From contig NZ_CP102279.1 in NCBI RefSeq assembly GCF_025150245.1, positions 124,001 through 188,000 on the forward strand: 64,000 nucleotides of DNA, written 5' to 3'. Below the pieces are notes generated by a model that had not been told where the DNA came from, made no database searches, and saw only the letters and a list, made by a program, of their open reading frames with translations. Shown here piece by piece: positions 25,682-36,839 of this stretch (positions are counted from its first letter, which is position 1; each line of letters begins with the position of its first letter). Made by a program: the position numbers and the translations under genes. This DNA is from Dorea formicigenerans (GTDB lineage: Bacteria; Bacillota; Clostridia; Lachnospirales; Lachnospiraceae).

Positions 25682-26869
25682 ATGGAAAGACATTTATTTA
25701 CATCAGAATCAGTAACTGAAGGACATCCGGATAAGATGTGCGACCAGATTTCAGATGCAATCCTGGACGCCCTTATGGAGCAGGATCCAATGAGCCGTGT
25801 TGCCTGCGAGACATGCACAACAACAGGTCTTGTTATGGTCATGGGAGAAATCACGACAAATGCTTATGTGGATATTCAGAAGATTGTAAGGGATACAGTC
25901 CGCGAGATTGGTTATACTCGTGGAAAATATGGATTTGATGCAGATACATGTGGTGTGATTACAGCAATCGATGAGCAGTCTGCAGATATCGCGCTTGGAG
26001 TTGACAAAGCTCTGGAAGCAAAAGAGAATAAAATGTCTGAAGAAGAGATTGCAGCAATCGGAGCAGGAGATCAGGGAATGATGTTCGGATATGCTTCCGA
26101 TGAGACGCCGGAACTGATGCCATATCCGATTTCACTGGCACACAAGCTTGCAAGAAAACTGACAGAAGTCAGAAAAGACGGTACATTAAAATATTTAAGA
26201 CCAGACGGAAAAACTCAGGTTACTGTAGAATATGATGAGAATGGTACGCCGAAGCGTCTGGATGCAGTTGTACTTTCTACACAGCACGATCCGGATGTGA
26301 CACAGGAGCAGATTCACGAAGATATTAAGAAATATGTTTTTGACCCGATCATTCCGGAAGGAATGGTAGATGAGAATACAAAATTTTTCATCAACCCGAC
26401 AGGTCGCTTTGTAATCGGTGGACCACACGGTGACAGCGGACTGACTGGAAGAAAGATTATTGTAGATACTTACGGTGGAATGGCTCGTCACGGTGGTGGA
26501 GCATTTTCCGGAAAGGATTGTACAAAGGTAGACAGATCTGCAGCTTACGCAGCACGTTATGTTGCTAAGAATATCGTGGCAGCCGGAATTGCTAAGAAAT
26601 GTGAAATCCAGTTATCTTACGCGATCGGTGTTGCACACCCGACATCTATCATGGTAGATACATTTGGAACAGGTAAGCTTTCAGATGAGAAGCTTGTTGA
26701 AATCATCCGTGAGAATTTCGATCTTCGTCCGGCTGGAATTATCCAGATGTTGAACTTAAGAAGACCGATTTATAAACAGACAGCAGCTTACGGTCACTTT
26801 GGACGTACAGATGTAGATCTTCCATGGGAGAAGACAGACAAAGCAGAGTTACTGAAAAGTTATCTGTAA
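25682..26869 (+). CDS. metK: S-adenosylmethionine synthetase
   Basis: A 395-residue MetK, standard length, that joins methionine and ATP to S-adenosylmethionine. Signatures: '[12 protein letters not shown]' at the start, the methionine-loop region '[12 protein letters not shown]', and the P-loop-like '[16 protein letters not shown]'. ATG at 25682 follows AAGGAGA; a longer in-frame start at 25601 would add 27 residues not found in the family. Controlled by the S-box upstream and closed by a terminator at 26902. Confidence 0.97.
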   Translation: MERHLFTSESVTEGHPDKMCDQISDAILDALMEQDPMSRVACETCTTTGLVMVMGEITTNAYVDIQKIVRDTVREIGYTRGKYGFDADTCGVITAIDEQSADIALGVDKALEAKENKMSEEEIAAIGAGDQGMMFGYASDETPELMPYPISLAHKLARKLTEVRKDGTLKYLRPDGKTQVTVEYDENGTPKRLDAVVLSTQHDPDVTQEQIHEDIKKYVFDPIIPEGMVDENTKFFINPTGRFVIGGPHGDSGLTGRKIIVDTYGGMARHGGGAFSGKDCTKVDRSAAYAARYVAKNIVAAGIAKKCEIQLSYAIGVAHPTSIMVDTFGTGKLSDEKLVEIIRENFDLRPAGIIQMLNLRRPIYKQTAAYGHFGRTDVDLPWEKTDKAELLKSYL

Positions 26870-26901
26870 GATTGATTTATAAAATTTTTAGAAATGTTTA
26901 T

Positions 26902-26929
26902 GGACGCTTTCGTGTGAAGCGTCCTTTTT
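26902..26929 (+). terminator. Terminator of metK
   Basis: GGACGCTT / AAGCGTCC stem with a 7-base loop and a TTTTT tail. Confidence 0.88.
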
Positions 26930-27000
26930 CATGCTATACTTGATTTTAGATGCAAAAGTGCATTTTGAGTGAGACCTGAACTTAAAAGGAGATTTATTTT

Positions 27001-28497
27001 ATGAAATTTAAGACCAGGCTGGTAGTAGCGTTTTTTACAATTATATTAATTCCACTTGTATTATCTTCGGCGCTTGTGTGTATGGTTGGAAAATATCAAC
27101 TTAGTTCTATTGAGAAAAATTATGGGATCAAGAATACGACAGTCGAGAGTCTGGCTAGTTCTGTAACCGTTCTTACACGGCTGACAGAACAGCCATATCG
27201 TGAGCTGGAGGCATTGATACGGGAAAATCCGGAAGAAATGGAAGATGCAGCACAACTGGAAAGTCTGAATGGTGAACTGCAAGATAAAAAATCTTATCTT
27301 CTTGTGAGAAAGAATGATACGATTGCCTATATTGGTACGGAGGCTTCTAAAGCTGAGAAAGTCATCAGCCAGCTCCCGGAGTATGGAGCGGCCGAGACGA
27401 CATCAGAAAATGGCATGTATCTTGGAGGAAAAGCACAAGTCCTTCTAAAACAGATTGATTTTCAGTATTCGGATGGAAGTGAAGGCAGTGCATTTATTGT
27501 GACAAATGTAGGAAGCCTGATTCCGGAAGTGAAAAATCTGTTCGTGGAGATTATCGTATGCATTTTCCTGGTACTTGTATTTACCGCATGTGTGCTGATC
27601 ATCTGGATTTACAGAAGTGTCATGGGACCGGTCGGAAAGATGCGGGAGGCAACAAAAAGTATAAAAGAAGGAAATCTTGACTTTGAACTGCCGGTTGAGA
27701 CAGATGACGAGCTCGGACAGCTCTGTGGGGATCTGGAAGACATGCGAAAACGTCTGAAGAATACGGCAGAAGAGAAACTGAAATTTGACAAAGAAAATAA
27801 AGAATTGATCAGTAACATTTCCCATGATCTAAAGACACCTGTGACGACCATCAAAGGTTATGCAGAAGGAATCATGGACGGTGTGGCAGATACTCCGGAC
27901 AAAGTGGCAAAATATGTACGGACCATTTACAATAAAGCGAGTGAGATGGACGTACTGATCAACGAGCTGACTCTTTATTCAAAAATTGACACGAACCGTA
28001 TTCCGTACAATTTCACAATTTTATCTGTGAATGATTATTTTAATGATTGTTCAGAGGATTTGTCTTTGGATTTAGAGGCAAAAAATGTGGAATTTGGTTA
28101 TTTTAATTATGTAGAACCTAAGGTCAAGGTTATTGCAGACCCAGAACAAATTAAGAGAGTGGTGCATAACATTGTGAATAACTCTGTAAAATATATGGAT
28201 AAAGACAAGCCAAAGATTAATTTGCGCGTCAAAGATGTAGGGGATTTTGTTCAGATCGAAATCGAAGATAACGGAAAAGGAATTGCGTCAAAAGATCTGC
28301 CAAATGTGTTCGAGAGATTTTATCGGACGGACGCATCAAGAAATTCCTCAAAAGGAGGAAGCGGTATTGGTCTTTCTATTGTAAAGAAGATTATAGAAGA
28401 ACACGGTGGAAAAATCTGGGCAACGAGCCGGGAACATACCGGGACAACCATGTATTTTGTGCTTAGAAAGTATCAGGAGGTACCAGTAAATGAGTAA
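27001..28497 (+). CDS. Sensor histidine kinase with HAMP domain
   Basis: A 498-residue membrane kinase. The first helix is at about residues 6-27; an extracellular sensor of ~150 residues follows, then a second helix near 180-205 and a HAMP linker. The dimerisation domain has phospho-acceptor His275 ('ISNISHDLKTP'). The ATPase domain has the N box 'VHNIVNNSVKYM', 'DNGKGI' and 'GGSGIGLSIV'. Its stop overlaps the response regulator start by eight bases, so it pairs with that gene. The kinase-first order is less common. The signal is unknown; the sensor has no recognisable PAS or Cache motif by eye. Confidence 0.95.
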   Translation: MKFKTRLVVAFFTIILIPLVLSSALVCMVGKYQLSSIEKNYGIKNTTVESLASSVTVLTRLTEQPYRELEALIRENPEEMEDAAQLESLNGELQDKKSYLLVRKNDTIAYIGTEASKAEKVISQLPEYGAAETTSENGMYLGGKAQVLLKQIDFQYSDGSEGSAFIVTNVGSLIPEVKNLFVEIIVCIFLVLVFTACVLIIWIYRSVMGPVGKMREATKSIKEGNLDFELPVETDDELGQLCGDLEDMRKRLKNTAEEKLKFDKENKELISNISHDLKTPVTTIKGYAEGIMDGVADTPDKVAKYVRTIYNKASEMDVLINELTLYSKIDTNRIPYNFTILSVNDYFNDCSEDLSLDLEAKNVEFGYFNYVEPKVKVIADPEQIKRVVHNIVNNSVKYMDKDKPKINLRVKDVGDFVQIEIEDNGKGIASKDLPNVFERFYRTDASRNSSKGGSGIGLSIVKKIIEEHGGKIWATSREHTGTTMYFVLRKYQEVPVNE

Positions 28498-29179
28498 AAT
28501 ATTAATCGTAGAAGATGAAGAGACAATTGCAGATCTGGAAAAAGATTATCTGGAACTGAGCGGATTTGAGGTGGAAGTTGCAAATGACGGAGAGACAGGA
28601 CTTGAAAAAGCCCTGAAAGATGAATACAGCTTGTTCATACTGGATCTCATGCTTCCGGGTGTGGACGGATTTGAAATCTGTAAGAAAATCCGAGAAGAAA
28701 AAAATACACCAATCATCATGGTATCCGCAAAGAAAGACGATATTGATAAAATCCGTGGGCTGGGACTCGGTGCAGACGATTATATGACAAAACCATTCAG
28801 TCCGAGCGAGCTGGTAGCAAGAGTAAAAGCACACCTCGCAAGATATGACCGCCTGACAGGAAGCGCAGTGGAAAAGAATAAAATTATTGAGATCCGCGGA
28901 CTCCGTATCGACACAACTGCAAGACGCGTATGGGTCAACGATGTAGAGAAGACATTTACAACAAAAGAATTTGATTTACTCACATTCCTTGCAAGCCACC
29001 CGAATCACGTATATACAAAAGAAGAACTGTTCCGGGAAATCTGGGATATGGAATCTATCGGAGATATTGCGACTGTGACTGTTCATATCAAAAAGATCCG
29101 AGAAAAAGTAGAAGTAGACACATCAAACCCACAGTACATTGAGACAATCTGGGGCGTGGGATACAGATTTAAAGTATAA
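28490..29179 (+). CDS. Response regulator, OmpR family
   Basis: A 229-residue regulator with an N-terminal receiver (acidic pocket 'VEDEE', phospho-acceptor Asp52 in 'FILDLMLPG', Thr/Ser 'MVSAKK', Lys in 'YMTKPF') and a C-terminal winged helix of OmpR/PhoB type ('TTKEFDLLTFLASHP...VTVHIKKIREK'). It is the cognate partner of the overlapping kinase gene. Target genes cannot be inferred; the neighbouring exporter gene on the opposite strand is separated by a terminator. Confidence 0.96.
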   Translation: MSKILIVEDEETIADLEKDYLELSGFEVEVANDGETGLEKALKDEYSLFILDLMLPGVDGFEICKKIREEKNTPIIMVSAKKDDIDKIRGLGLGADDYMTKPFSPSELVARVKAHLARYDRLTGSAVEKNKIIEIRGLRIDTTARRVWVNDVEKTFTTKEFDLLTFLASHPNHVYTKEELFREIWDMESIGDIATVTVHIKKIREKVEVDTSNPQYIETIWGVGYRFKV

Positions 29180-29189
29180 AAATTAAATT

Positions 29190-29224
29190 GGGGACGTAGC
29201 ACTTTAATAAAGTACTACGTCCCC
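29190..29224. terminator. Convergent hairpin between response regulator and TauE gene
   Basis: GGGGACGTAG-C-ACTTT with AAGT-A-CTACGTCCCC forms a long stem around a short AT loop. The T-rich tail lies on the minus-strand side, so it best terminates the leftward TauE transcript and may stop both. Confidence 0.75.
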
Positions 29225-29264
29225 ATCGCTGATTAAGGCTGCCCCTTTTGGTGATTGTGCTGAA

Positions 29265-30026
29265 TTAATAAATCCCAAGTGCTTTTAGTGCAAGCAGGAA
29301 TAATACGAATACAATACTTGGTCTGGCAATTTTAGAACCGTTTTTCATCACAAGTCCGGCACCGATGTATCCGCCAAGCATATTGCAGGCTGCAGATGCA
29401 AGTCCGAGACTTAAAACGCCTTGTCCATTGTAAAGAAAGATTGCAAGTGCGGTCAGGTTCGTAGTCAAGTTGATGACTTTTGCCTGTGCATTTGCGGTCT
29501 GGATGTTCAGATGAGCAAATACTGTGAACGCGATAATTAAAAATGTTCCGGTTCCCGGTCCATAGAATCCGTCGTAACATCCAACGATAAATGCAGCTAT
29601 CGTTGCAGTTAAGTAAGTTCTTCGATTCAGAGTGATCTCTTCACTCCCTTCATCGTTAAATAATTTCTTGTTTAATACGAGAAATGCAGATACCGGAAGG
29701 ATTACCATTAATACATAGGAAAGAATGTGTTCCGGGACGCGAAGGGAGATCTGTGCACCGATGAAAGAACCGCAGATCGCAGCGACTACCGCAGGCGCTG
29801 CCAGCTTTAAATTAATGAGTTTTGCTTTCGCAAAACGGTAAGTGGCAAGTGCAGTTCCGAATGGACTGGATATTTTATTCGTGGCAATTGCTGCATGAGG
29901 CGGAAGCCCGGCAATTAAAAAAGCTGGAAGTGAAATCAGACCGCCGCCACCACCGATGGCGTCGACGAGCCCGGCGAGAAAAACAAGCGGGCATACGACT
30001 AAAAATGTATGAAGTGTGATATTCAT
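29265..30026 (-). CDS. TauE/SafE family membrane protein (putative sulfite/sulfonate exporter)
   Basis: About 253 residues with around seven to eight hydrophobic helices. The glycine-rich 'GLVDAIGGGGGLISLPAF' in the first helix region and the repeat-like 'VGCYDGFYGPGTGTFLIIAF' in the second half are the two signature motifs of the TauE/SafE (DUF81) family. Some members export sulfite or sulfoacetate; most have no known substrate. Start: reading leftward, AGGAGAAC precedes the ATG at 30026; a longer frame to 30113 adds a hydrophilic extension without a binding site. Single-gene transcript. Confidence 0.88.
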   Translation of the reverse strand: MNITLHTFLVVCPLVFLAGLVDAIGGGGGLISLPAFLIAGLPPHAAIATNKISSPFGTALATYRFAKAKLINLKLAAPAVVAAICGSFIGAQISLRVPEHILSYVLMVILPVSAFLVLNKKLFNDEGSEEITLNRRTYLTATIAAFIVGCYDGFYGPGTGTFLIIAFTVFAHLNIQTANAQAKVINLTTNLTALAIFLYNGQGVLSLGLASAACNMLGGYIGAGLVMKNGSKIARPSIVFVLFLLALKALGIY

Positions 30027-30180
30027 ATCAAGTGTTCTCCTGTCTTTTGTAAAATACTTTGATTCCAAAAAAGAAATCTTTTTTATTATAGAGAAAGATA
30101 ATTTAAATGACAAGGGGAAAATCCATGAAAAACGTTATGTAAATCCGTAGAAAAACTCTGTAAAAATCTTGCAAAACCCC

Positions 30181-30209
30181 TTGACAATTAAGCGGTTTCA
30201 TAATACTAT
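30181..30209 (+). promoter_or_regulatory. Promoter of str operon
   Basis: TTGACA (30181-30186), 17-base spacer, TACTAT (30204-30209); an overlapping TATAAT at 30207 gives a 20-base spacer. A leader of about 80 bases precedes rpsL. Confidence 0.7.
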
Positions 30210-30299
30210 AATCTAGCGTGCATAAAAAGGCATTAGTTTTTAGTGCGCATATTTCGTGTAAACGAGGCAACTTATTACTATCATAGGAGGTGAAAGAGA

Positions 30300-30719
30300 A
30301 TGCCAACATTTAACCAGTTAGTAAAAAAAGGACGTCAGACATCTGTAAAGAAGTCTACAGCTCCTGCACTTCAGAAAGGGTACAATTCTCTTAAGAAAAG
30401 AGCAACTAATGAGTCTGCTCCACAGAAGAGAGGCGTATGTACAGCTGTTAAGACAGCTACACCTAAGAAGCCTAACTCAGCTCTTAGAAAGATCGCCAGA
30501 GTTCGTCTTTCTAACGGTATCGAAGTAACAAGCTATATCCCAGGAGAAGGACATAACCTTCAGGAGCATAGTGTTGTACTTATTCGTGGAGGAAGAGTAA
30601 AAGACCTTCCAGGAACAAGATACCACATCATCAGAGGAACACTTGATACAGCAGGTGTTGCTAAGAGAAGACAGGCTCGTTCTAAATACGGCGCTAAGAG
30701 ACCAAAAGACGCTAAATAA
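30300..30719 (+). CDS. rpsL: 30S ribosomal protein S12
   Basis: A 139-residue S12 with the canonical start '[13 protein letters not shown]' and the streptomycin-contact loops '[11 protein letters not shown]' (wild-type Lys-Pro-Asn) and '[13 protein letters not shown]'. It is part of the decoding centre of the small subunit. AGGAGGTG precedes the ATG by nine bases. First gene of the str operon; an unusually long 257-base spacer separates it from rpsG. Confidence 0.98.
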   Translation: MPTFNQLVKKGRQTSVKKSTAPALQKGYNSLKKRATNESAPQKRGVCTAVKTATPKKPNSALRKIARVRLSNGIEVTSYIPGEGHNLQEHSVVLIRGGRVKDLPGTRYHIIRGTLDTAGVAKRRQARSKYGAKRPKDAK

Positions 30720-31447
<728 letters not shown>

Positions 31448-31464
31448 TATTTTAGGAGGCAATA

Positions 31465-33582
31465 ATGGCTGAGAGACAATATCCATTAGAGAGAACCAGA
31501 AACATCGGTATCATGGCTCATATTGATGCTGGTAAGACTACACTGACAGAGCGTATTCTTTACTATACCGGTGTAAACTATAAGATTGGTGATACTCATG
31601 AAGGTACTGCTACTATGGACTGGATGGAGCAGGAGCAGGAAAGAGGTATCACAATTACTTCTGCAGCTACAACATGTCACTGGACATTGGAAGAGAACTG
31701 TAAGCCGAAGCCGGGTGCTCTTGAGCATCGTATCAATATCATTGATACTCCGGGACACGTTGACTTTACTGTTGAGGTAGAGCGTTCACTTCGTGTACTG
31801 GACGGAGCGGTAGGTGTATTTTGTGCTAAGGGTGGTGTAGAGCCGCAGTCAGAGAACGTATGGCGTCAGGCTGACACATACAACGTTCCAAGAATGGCAT
31901 TCATCAACAAGATGGATATCCTTGGTGCTGATTTCTACAATGCTGTAGATCAGATCAGAACAAGACTTGGTAAAAATGCAATCGTTCTTCAGCTGCCAAT
32001 CGGTAAAGAAGATGATTTCAAGGGAATCATTGATTTGATGGAAATGAAAGCTTACATCTACAACGATGATAAGGGAAATGACATCACAATCACTGATATT
32101 CCGGAAGATATGAAAGATGATGCTGAGCTTTATCACACAGAGATGGTTGAGAAAATCTGTGAGTTAGACGACGAGCTTATGATGATGTATCTTGAGGACG
32201 AGATTCCTTCAGTTGATCAGTTAAAGGCAGCTCTGAGAAAAGCAACATGTGAGTGTACAGCAGTACCTGTAACATGTGGATCAGCATACAGAAATAAAGG
32301 TGTTCAGAAGATGCTTGATGCAGTTATCGAGTACATGCCTGCACCAACAGATATCCCACCAATCGAAGGTGTGGATGAGGATGGAAACAATGTTGTAAGA
32401 CATTCTTCAGACGAGGAGCCATTCTCAGCACTTGCATTCAAGATTATGACAGACCCATTCGTTGGTAAACTGGCATACTTCAGAGTTTACTCTGGTACAA
32501 TGAACTCCGGTTCTTATGTACTGAATGCTACAAAGAATAAAAAAGAGCGTGTTGGACGTATCCTTCAGATGCATGCCAACAAGCGTGAAGAGCTGGATAA
32601 GGTTTATTCCGGAGATATCGCTGCAGCTATCGGATTCAAATTCACTACAACAGGTGATACAATCTGTGATGAGCAGCACCCAGTAATTCTGGAGTCTATG
32701 GAATTCCCAGAGCCAGTTATCGAGCTTGCTATCGAGCCTAAGACAAAGGCTTCCCAGGGTAAACTTGGTGAGTCCCTTGCAAAACTTGCAGAAGAGGATC
32801 CTACATTCCGTGCACACACTGATCAGGAAACTGGACAGACAATCATCGCCGGAATGGGTGAGCTTCACCTGGAGATTATCGTTGACCGTCTTCTTCGTGA
32901 GTTTAAAGTAGAAGCTAACGTTGGTGCACCACAGGTTGCATACAAAGAAGCATTTACTAAGGCTGTTGATGTAGATAGCAAATATGCTAAACAGTCTGGT
33001 GGACGTGGACAGTACGGACACTGTAAAGTTAAATTTGAGCCAATGGATGTTAACGGTGAGGAGACATTCAAATTCGAGTCTACTGTAGTTGGTGGAGCTA
33101 TTCCGAAAGAGTACATTCCGAAGATCGGAGAAGGTATTGAGGAAGCTATGCAGTCAGGTCTCCTTGGAGGATTCCCGGTTGTTGGTATCCACGCTAACGT
33201 ATACGACGGATCTTACCATGAGGTCGATTCCAGTGAGATGGCTTTCCATATCGCAGGATCCCTCGCATTCAAGGACGCTATGAAGAAAGCTGACCCGGTA
33301 CTTCTTGAGCCTATCATGAAGGTTGAGGTAACAATGCCAGAAGAGTACATGGGAGATGTTATTGGAGATATCAACTCACGTCGTGGACGTATCGAGGGTA
33401 TGGATGATCTTGGCGGTGGTAAGATCGTACATGGTTATGTACCACTTGCAGAGATGTTCGGATACTCTACAGATCTTCGTTCCAGAACACAGGGACGTGG
33501 TAACTACTCAATGTTCTTCGAGAAATACGAGCAGGTACCAAAGTCTGTACAGGAGAAGGTATTATCCAACAAAAATGCTTAA
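31465..33582 (+). CDS. fusA: Elongation factor G
   Basis: A 705-residue translational GTPase with G1 'AHIDAGKTT', switch II 'DTPGHVDF' and G4 'NKMD', followed by domains II-V (domain IV near '[15 protein letters not shown]', C-terminal '[12 protein letters not shown]'). It drives translocation on the ribosome. Highly biased codons (CGT, GGT, frequent GTT/GCT) match strong expression. Downstream, 129 bases with a separate promoter lead to tuf. Confidence 0.98.
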   Translation: MAERQYPLERTRNIGIMAHIDAGKTTLTERILYYTGVNYKIGDTHEGTATMDWMEQEQERGITITSAATTCHWTLEENCKPKPGALEHRINIIDTPGHVDFTVEVERSLRVLDGAVGVFCAKGGVEPQSENVWRQADTYNVPRMAFINKMDILGADFYNAVDQIRTRLGKNAIVLQLPIGKEDDFKGIIDLMEMKAYIYNDDKGNDITITDIPEDMKDDAELYHTEMVEKICELDDELMMMYLEDEIPSVDQLKAALRKATCECTAVPVTCGSAYRNKGVQKMLDAVIEYMPAPTDIPPIEGVDEDGNNVVRHSSDEEPFSALAFKIMTDPFVGKLAYFRVYSGTMNSGSYVLNATKNKKERVGRILQMHANKREELDKVYSGDIAAAIGFKFTTTGDTICDEQHPVILESMEFPEPVIELAIEPKTKASQGKLGESLAKLAEEDPTFRAHTDQETGQTIIAGMGELHLEIIVDRLLREFKVEANVGAPQVAYKEAFTKAVDVDSKYAKQSGGRGQYGHCKVKFEPMDVNGEETFKFESTVVGGAIPKEYIPKIGEGIEEAMQSGLLGGFPVVGIHANVYDGSYHEVDSSEMAFHIAGSLAFKDAMKKADPVLLEPIMKVEVTMPEEYMGDVIGDINSRRGRIEGMDDLGGGKIVHGYVPLAEMFGYSTDLRSRTQGRGNYSMFFEKYEQVPKSVQEKVLSNKNA

Positions 33583-33608
33583 TTCCTTGTAAAAAGGCGT
33601 AAAAAGGC

Positions 33609-33637
33609 TTGAAAAACTGTATGATTTGAAATATAAT
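33609..33637 (+). promoter_or_regulatory. Internal promoter ahead of tuf
   Basis: TTGAAA (33609-33614), 17-base spacer, TATAAT (33632-33637) lie in the 129-base gap after fusA. This allows extra EF-Tu synthesis independent of the str promoter. Confidence 0.7.
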
Positions 33638-33711
33638 CAAAACTAGCCGAGTAATCGTAAAATATTTTTAGAAAATGCTTTAAAAGCATATATTTAAGGA
33701 GGATATTCAAA

Positions 33712-34905
33712 ATGGCAAAGGCTAAATTTGAAAGAACAAAACCGCATTGTAATATCGGTACTATCGGTCACGTTGACCATGGTAAAACAACTCTTACAGC
33801 TGCTATCACAAAGACACTTGCAGCAAGAGTACCAGGAAACACAGCAGAGAACTTTGAAGATATCGATAAAGCTCCAGAAGAGAGAGAACGTGGTATCACA
33901 ATTTCTACAGCTCACGTTGAGTACCAGACAGAGAAACGTCACTATGCACACGTTGACTGCCCAGGACATGCTGACTACGTAAAGAACATGATCACAGGAG
34001 CTGCTCAGATGGATGGAGCTATCCTTGTTGTAGCTGCTACTGATGGTGTTATGGCTCAGACAAGAGAGCACATCCTGCTTTCTCGTCAGGTAGGTGTTCC
34101 TTACATCGTTGTATTCATGAACAAATGTGACATGGTTGACGATCCAGAGCTTCTTGAGCTCGTTGAGATGGAAATCCGTGAGCTGTTAGACGAGTATGAG
34201 TTCCCAGGAGATGACACACCGATCATCCAGGGATCTGCTCTTAAAGCTCTTGAAGATCCTAGCTCAGAGTGGGGAGACAAGATCATGGAACTCATGGATG
34301 CTGTAGATTCTTATATCCCAGATCCAGAGCGTGATACAGATAAGCCATTCCTTATGCCAGTAGAGGATGTATTCTCTATCACAGGACGTGGTACAGTTGC
34401 TACAGGTAGAGTAGAGCGTGGTGTTCTTCATGTATCTGACGAAGTAGAAATCGTTGGTATTCACGAAGATACTAAGAAGACAGTTGTAACAGGTGTTGAA
34501 ATGTTCCGTAAACTTCTTGATGAAGCTCAGGCTGGTGACAACATCGGTGCTCTTCTTCGTGGTATCCAGAGAACAGAAATCGAAAGAGGACAGGTTCTTT
34601 GTAAACCAGGTTCAGTTACATGCCACAAGAAATTCACAGCTCAGGTTTATGTACTGACAAAAGACGAGGGTGGACGTCATACTCCATTCTTCAACAACTA
34701 TCGTCCACAGTTCTACTTCAGAACAACAGACGTAACAGGTGTTTGCGAGCTTCCAGAGGGAACAGAGATGTGCATGCCTGGAGATAACGTAGAGATGACA
34801 ATCGAACTGATTCACCCAGTTGCTATGGAGCAGGGACTTCGTTTCGCTATCCGTGAGGGTGGACGTACTGTAGGATCAGGACGTGTTGCTACAATCATCG
34901 AGTAA
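33712..34905 (+). CDS. tuf: Elongation factor Tu
   Basis: A 397-residue EF-Tu with 'GHVDHGKTT', the effector region 'ERERGITIS', 'DCPGHADY' and 'NKCD'. It delivers aminoacyl-tRNA to the ribosome. Sequence and length are canonical and codon bias is strong. AAGGAGG precedes the ATG. Its 3' region carries an elaborate nested terminator (34929-35047) and a second terminator (35078). Confidence 0.98.
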   Translation: MAKAKFERTKPHCNIGTIGHVDHGKTTLTAAITKTLAARVPGNTAENFEDIDKAPEERERGITISTAHVEYQTEKRHYAHVDCPGHADYVKNMITGAAQMDGAILVVAATDGVMAQTREHILLSRQVGVPYIVVFMNKCDMVDDPELLELVEMEIRELLDEYEFPGDDTPIIQGSALKALEDPSSEWGDKIMELMDAVDSYIPDPERDTDKPFLMPVEDVFSITGRGTVATGRVERGVLHVSDEVEIVGIHEDTKKTVVTGVEMFRKLLDEAQAGDNIGALLRGIQRTEIERGQVLCKPGSVTCHKKFTAQVYVLTKDEGGRHTPFFNNYRPQFYFRTTDVTGVCELPEGTEMCMPGDNVEMTIELIHPVAMEQGLRFAIREGGRTVGSGRVATIIE

Positions 34906-34928
34906 TATACGCGAAAGCAATGAATAAA

Positions 34929-35047
34929 GCGCCAATCAAGGCGAAAAAAAGAGACTGCAAGCTTGCTTGCAAGTCTCTTTTTTTCGCCTTGGAAGTGGGC
35001 ATTTTACGAATGCCCGCGAACGAACGACGAAGTCGTGAGATTGGCGC
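34929..35047. terminator. Nested terminator complex after tuf
   Basis: A 19-bp perfect stem, AAGGCGAAAAAAAGAGACT / AGTCTCTTTTTTTCGCCTT (34938-34956, 34972-34990), has A and T runs built into its arms, so it can stop transcription from either side. Two smaller hairpins follow (GGGCATT/AATGCCC 34997-35015; ACGAC/GTCGT 35024-35036). All of it is enclosed by an outer inverted repeat GCGCCAATC / GATTGGCGC (34929-34937, 35039-35047). Confidence 0.85.
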
Positions 35048-35077
35048 ATATACAAGAGATTTGTTATCAGAATATTA

Positions 35078-35117
35078 ACTCAAAACCCCAGAGGCTTAGG
35101 CTTCTGGGGTTTTGAGT
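35078..35117. terminator. Second terminator after tuf
   Basis: ACTCAAAACCCCAGAGGC / GCTTCTGGGGTTTTGAGT forms an 18-bp near-perfect stem (one G-T wobble) with a tiny loop, a bidirectional type with its T run in the 3' arm. Confidence 0.85.
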
Positions 35118-35205
35118 TGTATAAAAAGGTAAGAATAGAGTTTTGTTATGCAATATGGTATACTTAGAAAAACGCAATGCAAACTTGGCTTTAGGGGAAA
35201 AACAA

Positions 35206-35712
35206 ATGGCTTCAAGAAGTTTTAGAGTATTTGGAACAAGAAAAGATTTAGAAAGTGTATTTTATGAATTTCAAGAACTTAATTTAGTTAAATATTATAA
35301 ATGTGGTAGAAATGAGAATAAAATTGATGATATTACTAAAACTATTTATTTTGGTATTTCTCTCAATGGAAGTCACATAGGAAATCAATATCTTGTTATA
35401 AAAGATGACAAATCAATATGCTTTGATAAATATAAACATATATCTCAATATCTGAATGAAACGAGTGTTTCTATTAATCTTGGCGGATTATATGATGAAA
35501 ATACAATTGTGCCTACAACTGTATCTACAATATGGTATGACAATAAAATTAGCAAAGAAATCTTCAATGATTTAAGAAAAATTATGAAAAGATATGCTTC
35601 TACAACTATCAATGGATATATGATATTAAAAAATGCTTATAGTAAAAAGGAGCAGTTACGATTTGTAACTATAGGTGCTCAAAGCCCGAGAGAATACGAT
35701 TTAATGGTTTAA
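35206..35712 (+). CDS. Hypothetical protein of accessory island
   Basis: A 168-residue AT-rich gene of unknown function. The protein starts 'MASRSFRVFGTRKDLESVF' and has an alternating alpha/beta pattern without membrane segments or signal. ATG at 35206 is preferred because AGGGG lies eight bases upstream; an in-frame ATG at 35155 would give 185 residues but has no binding site. Its base composition is clearly lower in GC than tuf next door. Position next to immunity-like genes suggests, but does not prove, a related role. Confidence 0.65.
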   Translation: MASRSFRVFGTRKDLESVFYEFQELNLVKYYKCGRNENKIDDITKTIYFGISLNGSHIGNQYLVIKDDKSICFDKYKHISQYLNETSVSINLGGLYDENTIVPTTVSTIWYDNKISKEIFNDLRKIMKRYASTTINGYMILKNAYSKKEQLRFVTIGAQSPREYDLMV

Positions 35713-35780
35713 CGAAATTGTGAGTTTACAAAAAAAGTCAGATAACGGTGGCATTGCATAGCAAATAGTGGAGGGATGAT

Positions 35781-36197
35781 ATGGCGGTAGGGTTTAAAGT
35801 AGGCTATTATTGGTTTCAAGTTGGAACAAGTGATTTTTTGCATTCTTTTTTTTCTACGATATGTATTCGGCTCGAACATGGGAAATGGGGGCGTGTTTAT
35901 CCCAAATTAATGGGAGAATTATATCAAGGATGTTTAAAAAATCAAGATTTAAATGAAGGGCTAGAGGAATTGCGTAAAGTAAGAAAAGAACTGAAAAATT
36001 TTCCGCCCTCTGATGTAATATGGGATGCTGAAGACTTAAGTTTAACACCGCCTTGGGGAAATAATATTAGTTCAGATATTACAGATTTGTCTAATTATTT
36101 TGTTACCAGTGATGGAAGAGATTTGATTTCCGTTTTAAGCGAGGCGATGAATGAAGCAAAAGAAATGCAGTGCGATATTGAGATTGATAATTTATAA
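35781..36197 (+). CDS. Immunity-like protein, resembles Imm70 family
   Basis: A 138-residue soluble protein. The central part 'HGKWGRVYPKLMGELYQG' and the later 'VIWDAEDLSLTPPWGNNIS' plus 'LSNYFVTSDGRDL' strongly recall small immunity proteins of bacterial polymorphic toxin systems, in my recollection the Imm70 family. Such proteins bind and neutralise a specific secreted toxin from kin or rivals. No toxin gene is adjacent, so it would be an orphan. GGAGGGATGAT precedes the ATG. The family label is from memory and should be treated as tentative. Confidence 0.6.
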   Translation: MAVGFKVGYYWFQVGTSDFLHSFFSTICIRLEHGKWGRVYPKLMGELYQGCLKNQDLNEGLEELRKVRKELKNFPPSDVIWDAEDLSLTPPWGNNISSDITDLSNYFVTSDGRDLISVLSEAMNEAKEMQCDIEIDNL

Positions 36198-36333
36198 TAG
36201 TTTAAAAATCAGAAGGAAGAGTTCCGATTATAGTAATTAGATAAACTTGATTTATAAATTATTAAAATACGAAAATCGCTATATCAATAAACGCAGTTGA
36301 TATTACAAAAATAAATCGAGGAAAGGGAGTAAT

Positions 36334-36786
36334 ATGAACAGTACGCTTGTTTTTTATATATTTTTTTGTATATTGTTGATTAGCTCGGTGATAATTATCG
36401 TAACACGTTGGAAGAGATATACGAAATATTCTAACGGGACATATATAAATGCAGGACAGAATCTGATATTTGAAACAGAAATGTCTCAAAGTGAAATAAT
36501 TCGGCAACTGAAAACTCATAATGCCAATGATACATTAGAGTATGATTTTTTTGAAAAAAATAACGAATACTTTCTCAAAGTAAAAGGTATAAAACGAATA
36601 TTTTTTAACGGAATATTGACAGCAACTTTTAAGGTTGAATTTTGGGGAAATACACAAAAGTATATTATTATTCATCGATGTAATAACTTTCAGTTATTGT
36701 ATTCGTCTGGATATGAAGCGGAAATATTTGAATTTATGGTAAAAAAATTAAATTGCGTTCCTCAAAAAGAGGTAAAAGAAATTTAA
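36334..36786 (+). CDS. Hypothetical single-pass membrane protein
   Basis: A 150-residue protein with one N-terminal membrane helix (about residues 5-24, 'LVFYIFFCILLISSVIIIV') followed by Arg/Lys, so the ~120-residue soluble domain is probably cytosolic. The soluble part is beta-rich with paired 'FKVEFWGNTQKYIIIHR' strands. No family is recognised. AAAGGGAG precedes the ATG. It lies within the AT-rich accessory island, between two immunity-like genes. Confidence 0.65.
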   Translation: MNSTLVFYIFFCILLISSVIIIVTRWKRYTKYSNGTYINAGQNLIFETEMSQSEIIRQLKTHNANDTLEYDFFEKNNEYFLKVKGIKRIFFNGILTATFKVEFWGNTQKYIIIHRCNNFQLLYSSGYEAEIFEFMVKKLNCVPQKEVKEI

Positions 36787-36839
36787 TATAATTAGATGTC
36801 AGATAATTGTGGGTTGTAGAATTGAGAAAGGGATAAGTT

